This document shows, one piece after another, positions 58,074 to 64,000 of a DNA stretch of 64,000 bases. Numbering within the stretch: position 1 is the stretch's first letter; every line of letters starts with the position of its first letter. The notes below the pieces were generated by a model. That model did not search any database, was not told the origin of the DNA, and worked only from the letters and a program-made list of their open reading frames with translations. Source of the stretch: Aquidulcibacter sp. (GTDB taxonomy: Bacteria > Pseudomonadota > Alphaproteobacteria > Caulobacterales > Aquidulcibacteraceae). The DNA lies in the NCBI GenBank assembly GCA_027532555.1, contig JAPZTJ010000032.1:1-64000 (forward strand), in the 5' to 3' direction. A program made the position numbers and the translations under genes.

Positions 58074-59147
58074 ATGAGCGATACTGAAGCAGATATTTTC
58101 AGTGGCACGAAGCCCGTGGACCCGCGTTATCAGCTGGACGAACCTGCGTTGCACGCTTGGATGGAAGCCCATGTCGAAGGCTTTGCGGGGCCTATGGAAA
58201 TCCGTCAGTTCAAGGGTGGCCAGTCGAACCCCACCTATCAGATCATCACGCCGACCCAGAATTACGTGCTTCGTCGCAAGCCACCTGGCAAGCTTCTTCC
58301 TTCTGCTCATGCTGTCGACCGTGAGTTCGCGGTGATTTCAGCTCTTTATCCAACTGGCTTTCCCGTCGCCAAACCCTTTGGACTGTGCATGGACGAAAGT
58401 GTTATCGGCACGATCTTCTACATCATGGACTCTGTTGATGGTCGGATTTTGTGGGACGGCTCTTTACCCGATAGCACGCCTGCCCAGCGCACAGCCATTT
58501 ATGAGGCCAAGATCGCGACATTAGCAGCCCTGCATGCCACAGATTATAAGGCTGTTGGGCTGGAAGATTTCGGGAAAGCAGGTTCTTACTTTGCCCGCCA
58601 AATCAGCCGTTGGACCAAACAATATCAGCTCTCAGAAACAACCAAAATCCCTGAAATGGATCGCTTGATAGAGTGGCTGCCAACCAGTGTTCCAGAAGGC
58701 GAGACCACCAGCATCGTGCATGGCGATTTCCGTCTCGACAACATGATCCTGCACCCGACAGAATCTCGTGTTTTGGCAGTTCTGGATTGGGAGCTTTCCA
58801 CGCTGGGTGATCCATTGGGCGACTTCACCTATCACTTGATGAATTGGGTCATGCCTTCTGGCCAGCGCTCCGGCCTTGCCGGGCTTGATCTAGAAGCTTT
58901 GGGCATTCCGTCGATGGAGCGCTATATCGAGCTTTATTGCCAAGGGACTGGTCGCAAAGGCATTGATAATATCGATTGGTACTTTGCCTATAATATGTTC
59001 CGTTTAGCTGGGATTATTCAGGGGATTGTGGGTCGAGTTCGAGATGGCACGGCCGCAAGCGCCCATGCTCAAGATAACGCCGATCGGGTGAAACCATTGG
59101 CATTGGCCGCCTATGGCTTTGCTTTGAAGGCTGGCATGACTCCTTAA
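58074..59147 (+). CDS. Phosphotransferase-family protein (ACAD10/APH-like kinase fold)
   Basis: The 357-residue protein has the aminoglycoside-phosphotransferase/choline-kinase fold. The ATP-binding lobe includes FKGGQSNPTYQI and YVLRRKPPGKLL, the catalytic loop is HGDFRLDNMI near residue 220, and the metal site is LDWELSTLGDPLGD. It matches the group fused to acyl-CoA dehydrogenases in ACAD10/11, where the kinase phosphorylates 4-hydroxy-acyl-CoAs. No acyl-CoA dehydrogenase gene is adjacent here. GGGAG precedes the start. Confidence 0.9.
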   Translation: MSDTEADIFSGTKPVDPRYQLDEPALHAWMEAHVEGFAGPMEIRQFKGGQSNPTYQIITPTQNYVLRRKPPGKLLPSAHAVDREFAVISALYPTGFPVAKPFGLCMDESVIGTIFYIMDSVDGRILWDGSLPDSTPAQRTAIYEAKIATLAALHATDYKAVGLEDFGKAGSYFARQISRWTKQYQLSETTKIPEMDRLIEWLPTSVPEGETTSIVHGDFRLDNMILHPTESRVLAVLDWELSTLGDPLGDFTYHLMNWVMPSGQRSGLAGLDLEALGIPSMERYIELYCQGTGRKGIDNIDWYFAYNMFRLAGIIQGIVGRVRDGTAASAHAQDNADRVKPLALAAYGFALKAGMTP

Positions 59148-59274
59148 GTCAATATGGCTGATAAGCGAGACGTTGCGTGTCTGAGTGAAGATAAACACAA
59201 GCTTTCGTCATGCGGTTAAACCTTAATTCACGGAATAGGCCCCAGATTCTCAGCCAAAGTTATTTGGGTGTGTG

Positions 59275-60180
59275 ATGTCGTCTGTCAGAAAAATGACTGA
59301 AACAAGAGTGCAGGATTTTGCGAATAAGCGGGTCCTGCTGGTGGACGATCACACCCATATTCGGGCCATTTTCACAAGTATTCTTAATGGCTTAGGCATG
59401 TTTCGTTTGTCGACAGCGGATCGTTCTGATCGCGCTTTGTCAACCCTAGAGGCAGAGCCGATTGATCTGGTTATCACTGATTTCAATATGCCGGGCCTTT
59501 CGGGGATGGGTTTGGCGCAACGCATTCGCCAAGAAATCCGGTCAAAAAATCCGCGCTTCAACCCTTCGATCCCGATCATTATGATCACCAGTTTTGGTAC
59601 AAAGAAATGCCTGATGGCGGCGCGTGATGCCGGCGTAGACGAGTTTTTGGCCAAGCCCTTCACCACGTTAGCTGTCGCAGAACGTATCGATTCTGCGATC
59701 AATATGCAGCGCTCCTTCATTGTGTCGGACAATTATATCGGTCCATGCCGCCGTCGTAAGGTTGATCCCATTCTGTCTGGCCTAAAGCGGCGAGAGGCCG
59801 ATCGGATAGCCATCCTGAATGAGTTCGGGGTTGAGCGTAACTTGATACAGGACGATGCACAGATCTTGATCGATCTTGCTGGCAATAATCAAATCGAAGA
59901 AACCTCGACCGAGGACATTGCCTGGATTGGTGAAAATACCGCCGCCCATGCCCAGAAAATCCGCGATGACCTGCTGGAACGTGCAGCCATGTCATTGCTG
60001 AAATATGCCGCTCTCGCGAGTGCGCAAGGCAAGCTTGAGGCTGATATCGTTGAGATGCATGGCTATGCTGTGAAGCAATTGCTGGATTTGGCAGGCAAAG
60101 ATCTCAATCTATCGAACCAAGTGGTGGATTCTCTCGAGCGTGCGGTGACCAAACGTACTCGCTTGCGCAGCGTGGCCTAA
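59275..60180 (+). CDS. Response-regulator protein with unassigned C-terminal region
   Basis: The 301-residue protein has an N-terminal receiver (about 20-145) with acidic pair VDDH, phosphoacceptor in VITDFNMPG and lysine in LAKPF. About 155 further residues match no output domain I know; they are acidic and largely helical (for example TAAHAQKIRDDLLERAAMSLLKYAALASAQGKLEADIVEMHGYAVKQLLDLAG). No DNA-binding motif is evident. Start is uncertain among GTG 59272, ATG 59275 and ATG 59293. No kinase is adjacent. Confidence 0.85.
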   Translation: MSSVRKMTETRVQDFANKRVLLVDDHTHIRAIFTSILNGLGMFRLSTADRSDRALSTLEAEPIDLVITDFNMPGLSGMGLAQRIRQEIRSKNPRFNPSIPIIMITSFGTKKCLMAARDAGVDEFLAKPFTTLAVAERIDSAINMQRSFIVSDNYIGPCRRRKVDPILSGLKRREADRIAILNEFGVERNLIQDDAQILIDLAGNNQIEETSTEDIAWIGENTAAHAQKIRDDLLERAAMSLLKYAALASAQGKLEADIVEMHGYAVKQLLDLAGKDLNLSNQVVDSLERAVTKRTRLRSVA

Positions 60181-60265
60181 TTTTCTGCGCCTATTGGCCT
60201 AGTTTTGAAGTCATCCTAGTCTTAGAATTTGGTATTGCCGCAAACTGGTCTAAACGCCTTTTCTC

Positions 60266-61261
60266 ATGACACTCAGCATTTTGACCCGCCAGGCCACGGG
60301 GCCCACTGTCCTTAACGAGCCTAGAGCCGAAGACCTTGCTGCGCCGGACGTAATCTGGATCGATTTGTTGGAGCCATCGCGTAGCGAAGAACAACTGGTC
60401 GAAGAAGCCTTTGGAATTGATGCTCCGTCTGAGGCAGAGCGTGCGGCCTTAGAGGAGTCGGCCCGCTTCTATCTCGAAGATGACGCCATGGTTTTACATG
60501 CAACCGTAGTGGCGCGTGCGAAACCTGAAGCAGAAGCGGTAGCGCCGACGAAACTTCCCCCTATTGCCCATAAGCGTGAAATCGTCAGCTTCTTTTTGAC
60601 CAAGACCGCTTTGATCACTGTCCGCACCTGCCCGCTGCGCGCCTTTGAGGCCAATGCAGGGCGCGCCTCAGCTGATCTGTCTGAGGTTGAGACTGGGCCA
60701 GACGTGCTGTTAGCTCTGATTGAAAGCTTGGTTGAGCGGGTTGCCGATTTTCTAAGTGCTAGCGCGCAAGAATTGGAAGACTTGAACCTGCGGGTCTTGG
60801 TTAGTCGTCGGACCATCCGCTTGGAAACGATTTTGAAGCGCTTGGGTCAATTGGGGGCAGGGGCGAGCCAGTCGCGGGATTCCCTGTCAAGTTTATCACG
60901 CTTGTCGCGCTATGTTCTGGCCCATGGTTCGGCCTGGGCGGTTTCCAAAGAACGCTTAAACCTTCTCCTAACTGATGTTGAAACCCTGCAGCGTCAGGCC
61001 GAAGCCCTGACCAATGACTTAACCTTCTTCTTAGATGCGACGTTAGGCCTTGTTGGTGCGCGCCAGAATGAGACCTTGAAGGCTATGGCGGTTGTGACCT
61101 TACTGTTTGCACCGCCTACACTTCTGGCGTCGGCCTTTGGCATGAATTTTGAACATATGACCATCTTTCAAGACCCCATGGGGCCGTATTGGGCCGCAGG
61201 TCTGATGGTTGCTTCGTCGGCCTTTATTTTTTCGATTGCGCGACTGGGTAAGTGGATTTAG
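60266..61261 (+). CDS. corA: CorA-family divalent metal transporter
   Basis: The 331-residue protein has the large cytoplasmic N-terminal domain, a long helical neck (about 170-265) and two C-terminal membrane helices. The signature GMN is present in FGMNFEHM after the first helix. It forms a pentameric magnesium, and possibly cobalt or nickel, channel. The leader of 85 bases is too short for an M-box riboswitch. Confidence 0.94.
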   Translation: MTLSILTRQATGPTVLNEPRAEDLAAPDVIWIDLLEPSRSEEQLVEEAFGIDAPSEAERAALEESARFYLEDDAMVLHATVVARAKPEAEAVAPTKLPPIAHKREIVSFFLTKTALITVRTCPLRAFEANAGRASADLSEVETGPDVLLALIESLVERVADFLSASAQELEDLNLRVLVSRRTIRLETILKRLGQLGAGASQSRDSLSSLSRLSRYVLAHGSAWAVSKERLNLLLTDVETLQRQAEALTNDLTFFLDATLGLVGARQNETLKAMAVVTLLFAPPTLLASAFGMNFEHMTIFQDPMGPYWAAGLMVASSAFIFSIARLGKWI

Positions 61262-61280
61262 CGGGTCGTTTCGTTCGAGC

Positions 61281-61850
61281 TCAAAGCCAGCTGGGTACTT
61301 CAGATTCAAGGCCGGCCAATTCATAGAGGTCGGTCCACGTGTACCCGACAACAGGGATTTGCCAGCCCTGCATGGAATCGCGCTTGTCACCGGCCAATTC
61401 GCCGCCGATTGATTCATAGAAAGCGCGGGCCTTGTCATTGCCCTTCACGACCCAAAGGCCACCACTGAACAGACCGCGCATCAAAAGCCAACGCGAACAA
61501 GCCAACATGAGAGCCCGACCTAGTCCGCGACCTTGATGGGAGGCTTTCACATAAATCTGGTGGATTTCGCCATCGCCCAGTATATCGGTGGCCTGACCAG
61601 TTGATGCGCCACATGTTGCATAGCCCAAAGCCTTGCCATCTTCGGTTTCCGCCACGAAAATTCCGTGATCTAAATCCCCATCTTGGCGGATCAATTCCGC
61701 CCGCCAAGTCCGATAAAGACGCGGCAGCGCTAAGCCATCTAACACAGGGGTCGGCAATAGGCCGGCATAGGTCTCACGCCACGTCGTTTGTTGCAACTCA
61801 GCAATTGAGGGGGCATCACTTTGTTCGGCGCGGCGGATCATCAAGCTCAT
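61281..61850 (-). CDS. GNAT-family N-acetyltransferase
   Basis: The 189-residue protein is a GNAT enzyme: MIRRAEQSDAPSIAELQQTTWRETYAGLLP at the start, then the acetyl-CoA loop in IHQIYVKASHQGRGLGRALM, and GGLWVVKGNDKARAFYESIGG at the C-terminal half. The form with WRETYAGL resembles the YhhY/phosphinothricin-type subgroup; the substrate is unknown. The start MSLMIRRAEQ at 61850 is chosen by homology; the open frame upstream is not conserved. It is divergent from the sigma-factor operon. Confidence 0.87.
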   Translation of the reverse strand: MSLMIRRAEQSDAPSIAELQQTTWRETYAGLLPTPVLDGLALPRLYRTWRAELIRQDGDLDHGIFVAETEDGKALGYATCGASTGQATDILGDGEIHQIYVKASHQGRGLGRALMLACSRWLLMRGLFSGGLWVVKGNDKARAFYESIGGELAGDKRDSMQGWQIPVVGYTWTDLYELAGLESEVPSWL

Positions 61851-61927
61851 AGGCCCAAGGTGGCCGAAATCTGAAAAAGCGCAAGCCTCGCTTCTGTAAT
61901 CGTGTGATGCTCTGCGCTGCCTTGGGT

Positions 61928-61953
61928 GTAACCATCCTATAGGTGGTCGCGTA
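61928..61953 (+). promoter_or_regulatory. Sigma-F-like promoter of the ECF sigma/NrsF operon
   Basis: GTAACC (61928-61933), then 16 bases, then CGTA (61950-61953). The Caulobacter sigma-F promoter consensus, from memory, is GTAACC-N16-CGAA, so this differs by one base. Transcription would begin near 61960, just ahead of the GGAGGGG binding site, consistent with autoregulation of the sigma factor. Confidence 0.6.
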
Positions 61954-61974
61954 GTGCTTTCTGGAGGGGCCATT

Positions 61975-62529
61975 TTGACACCAGACGAGACCCAATTGCA
62001 CGCGTGGATGCTTGGTGCGCAAGCTGGCGACCCAGTTGCTACGCGCCGCTTACTCGATGGCTTGGCACCCCGCCTGCGAGCGTTCTTCCGAAATAAAGGT
62101 GCACGGCCTGACGACGCAGAAGACTTGGTGCAAGAGACGCTGATCGCCATTTATACCAAACGGGCGATGTTTGACCCTGACCAAAAATTGTTGGCATGGA
62201 CCTATGCCATTGCGCGCTATCGAATGATTGATCGGTGGCGGCGGACCGGCAGGCGCGGATTTGATCTTCCTATTGAAGATTTTGAACATGCGCTGTCGGC
62301 GGAAGAAACCGAGGCGGGTGATCCGAGCCGCGATATTGCCCGCTTACTAGGGGACCTGCCACCCAAACAGCGAACATCCATTGAGTTGGTGAAACTGAAG
62401 GAATTGAGCATCGCTGAAGCCTCCACCCAAACCGGCTGGAGTGCCTCTGACATAAAAATATCTATCCATCGCGGCCTTAAGACCCTCATGCGTCTGGTCG
62501 GCACGTCAGCGACAGGAGACATTTCATGA
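61975..62529 (+). CDS. ECF RNA polymerase sigma factor (SigF-like)
   Basis: The 184-residue protein has sigma region 2 (ARPDDAEDLVQETLIAIYTKRAMFDPDQKLLAWTYAIARYRMIDRWRR) and region 4 (LLGDLPPKQRTSIELVKLKELSIAEASTQTGWSASDIKISIHRGLKTLMRL). The start is TTG at 61975 with GGAGGGG five bases upstream; a GTG at 61954 lies on the predicted promoter and is less likely. The next gene encodes its membrane anti-sigma factor, so this is the SigF/NrsF type known in Caulobacter for heavy-metal stress. Confidence 0.92.
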   Translation: MTPDETQLHAWMLGAQAGDPVATRRLLDGLAPRLRAFFRNKGARPDDAEDLVQETLIAIYTKRAMFDPDQKLLAWTYAIARYRMIDRWRRTGRRGFDLPIEDFEHALSAEETEAGDPSRDIARLLGDLPPKQRTSIELVKLKELSIAEASTQTGWSASDIKISIHRGLKTLMRLVGTSATGDIS

Positions 62530-63173
62530 AAACCGAAGACTTGATTGAAGCGCTCGCTCGAACCCCTGAGACTGCAACTCCCGACCGTCTTTATCGGCGC
62601 TTGGCCTTAGCCCTGATTATTGGCCTTGTTTTAGGACTGGTTCTGGCACGGATATTCATGGGATTTCGCCCTGATATTGGCGTGGCTGCGCCAATGGTGG
62701 CTATGAAGGCTGGCTTTTCAGCCTTGATTGCAACCTTTGCCGGCGGGCTTGCTCTGCGCCTTGCTAAGCCGATTGGCGGGGCCAGCGGGACCGTGCGTCG
62801 TCTCGCGACGCCACTGGGTTTGGTGATCCTATCTGCGATCGCAATTGGCCTTCTAACCTTGATAGCCACAGAACCGGGGCATCGGTTTGCAGCTTTTACA
62901 GGTGGCGGCTTCCCGTGGTGCATCATCTTGATCCCCTTCTGCGGCCTGCCAACAGCTTTGCTGCTGGTCTGGGCGATGAGAGAGGCTGCACCGACACGGT
63001 TGGCCTTAGCTGGCGCTGCCATTGGGGCATTATCGGGCGGGGTAGGGGCTATGGTCTATGCCATGTTCTGCTCTGTCGACTCCGTCGCCTTTGTCACGAT
63101 TTGGTACGTCGTGGGCATTGGTCTCGCTGCCGCAATTGGAGCGATGGTCGGTGCACGGTTGTTGCGCTGGTAA
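62526..63173 (+). CDS. nrsF: NrsF-family (DUF1109) membrane anti-sigma factor
   Basis: The 215-residue protein has a short cytoplasmic N-terminus (MKTEDLIEALARTPE) and six hydrophobic segments. Cysteines at 132 (FPWCIIL), 139 (PFCGLP) and 182 (AMFCSVD) are near the two cysteines reported as essential in Caulobacter NrsF (131 and 181 from memory). It would hold the sigma factor at the membrane until thiol- or metal-stress changes those residues. Its ATG overlaps the sigma stop (ATGA, 62526-62529). Confidence 0.92.
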   Translation: MKTEDLIEALARTPETATPDRLYRRLALALIIGLVLGLVLARIFMGFRPDIGVAAPMVAMKAGFSALIATFAGGLALRLAKPIGGASGTVRRLATPLGLVILSAIAIGLLTLIATEPGHRFAAFTGGGFPWCIILIPFCGLPTALLLVWAMREAAPTRLALAGAAIGALSGGVGAMVYAMFCSVDSVAFVTIWYVVGIGLAAAIGAMVGARLLRW

Positions 63174-63186
63174 GCTCGCGCAGATT

Positions 63187-64000
63187 TTAGCGTGTAATCA
63201 GGTTGAGGTTCGCTTGAATGGCCTCAGCAATCGCCATGGCGTCGCGGATGGGTTCATAAGTCCAATGGGTCAGGCTGCCATTAAACCAACGTGCCGCACC
63301 ACGTTCGATAAAGGCTGTGTGTAGGCGGTCGAATTTAGAATCCCCGCCCTCCAGCTTGATTAGGTGTATTGGGACGCCAAAAAACGCGACATCGGTCATC
63401 ATGTTGGTGGAGTCTTCCGTCACCAAAGCCGCATCGGCTTGCGCTAACCAAGCAAGATAAGGGTTCGGGCCATCTCGCTTCTCGTTGGCAAAGAAGTCTG
63501 CGCCGGAGGTAAAAGCGAAGGCGCGAAACAAGTCCTCAGCCGATTTAGGCGTCCGCCGCGACGTCGTGATCATCAGATGCACATCTTGAAGCGCCAGCCT
63601 TTGTAGTTCTGCGACGATTGCGTGGGCGCGCGCGAGACTGAGTTGATGTCGCTTAGATGTGCCGCCCAAAATCACCATCACCTTTCGCTTGCCAAGGTGA
63701 CGTGGCTCAGGGATTTGGGAGAGGGCGGTTTCAACTTGCTTCTTGGTATACCAAACCGGTGCGCCAAGGGTTGAGATGACATTGTCGCCCTTCACCCCAT
63801 CATGTTGGGGCGGCGCAACTAAATCAAAGCGTTTGGGACTTATGCGTGGGTCTTGCAATTGCACGACAAGGCTTTGACCAGCGCTCCACTTCCGCATCCG
63901 CATAGAATAGGGAATAGAGCGACGACCGTTGGCAATCCAAACGTCCGGCCACGGGGCCTGCAATCGTGCCGCTTGTTCGGCGGGAAGTGCGGACTTTGGT
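63187..64000 (-). CDS. ELM1/GtrOC1-family protein (partial, 5' end outside window)
   Basis: About 270 residues are seen and the frame runs open to base 64000, so the start lies beyond the window. Features of the ELM1 (mitochondrial fission) family are visible: DVWIANGRRSIPYS, VQLQDPRISPKRFDLVAPPQHDGVKGDNVI, KVMVILGGTSKRHQL, and the late VTEDSTNMMTDVAFFGVPIHLIKLEGGDSKF. The fold is of glycosyltransferase GT-B type. In bacteria the role is unclear, possibly in cell-envelope glycans. Confidence 0.85.
   Translation of the reverse strand, partial: PKSALPAEQAARLQAPWPDVWIANGRRSIPYSMRMRKWSAGQSLVVQLQDPRISPKRFDLVAPPQHDGVKGDNVISTLGAPVWYTKKQVETALSQIPEPRHLGKRKVMVILGGTSKRHQLSLARAHAIVAELQRLALQDVHLMITTSRRTPKSAEDLFRAFAFTSGADFFANEKRDGPNPYLAWLAQADAALVTEDSTNMMTDVAFFGVPIHLIKLEGGDSKFDRLHTAFIERGAARWFNGSLTHWTYEPIRDAMAIAEAIQANLNLITR

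Overview
The window is a gene-dense, mid-GC chromosomal segment of an alphaproteobacterium. No phage, plasmid, insertion sequence, CRISPR array or tRNA gene was found. Four things point to the lineage: the BamD-RecN-LigA gene order, an ECF sigma factor paired with an NrsF (DUF1109) anti-sigma factor, a CrcB-RluC-HAD-ATP12 gene set, and a TIGR02301-type protein. Together these suggest the Caulobacterales/Maricaulales side of the class. That placement is inferred from gene content recalled from memory, not from a search.

Layout. 1-3120: the 3' end of tuf with its terminator, a nested palindromic element, uvrB, and rpmG on the minus strand. 3190-9061: a minus-strand block with an MFS transporter translationally coupled to a NUDIX hydrolase, a large TonB-dependent receptor, and a 2OG-Fe(II) oxygenase. 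9244-12875: a coupled membrane protein/XRE regulator pair, a nu-type glutathione transferase, a LysR regulator and a WecA/MraY-type glycosyl-phosphate transferase. 12876-13261 has no protein gene but holds a well-formed three-way-junction RNA fold followed by an intrinsic terminator. 13262-20293: a lipoprotein fusing two fibronectin-III domains to a dihaem peroxidase, a SIMPL protein, an EamA exporter, two stand-alone receiver proteins, a TIGR02301 protein, a nitronate monooxygenase and Tag glycosylase. 20546-29538: bamD, recN, ligA, a PhoX-type phosphatase, a TonB-like proline-rich protein, a GNAT acetyltransferase and a DUF3297 protein. 29592-30172: a ChpS/ChpB (MazEF-type) toxin-antitoxin pair.

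30590-44658 is the S10-spc-alpha ribosomal supercluster: rpsJ, rplC, rplD, rplW, rplB, rpsS, rplV, rpsC, rplP, rpmC, rpsQ, rplN, rplX, rplE, rpsN, rpsH, rplF, rplR, rpsE, rpmD, rplO, secY, adk, rpsM, rpsK, rpoA, rplQ. It is not preceded by the str operon, since a tuf gene lies about 30 kb away beside uvrB. Strong hairpins sit between rplO and secY, before rpsM and before rpoA, so the cluster is probably read as several transcription units.

44763-64000: rluE-like, an HtrA protease, rarA, tesB, recG, ATP12, a NavBac-type voltage-gated channel with an unusual selectivity filter, then gph, rluC and crcB. After these come a second TonB-like proline-rich protein, purD, an ACAD10-type phosphotransferase, a receiver protein with an unassigned C-terminal region, corA, a GNAT acetyltransferase, the ECF sigma/NrsF pair preceded by a sigma-F-like promoter, and the 3' part of an ELM1-family gene.

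The items most worth following up are the structured RNA at 13026-13150, the channel filter, the sigma-F-like autoregulatory promoter, the pair of proline-rich anchored proteins with a shared cysteine motif, the FN3-peroxidase fusion, and the non-coding structures inside the ribosomal cluster.
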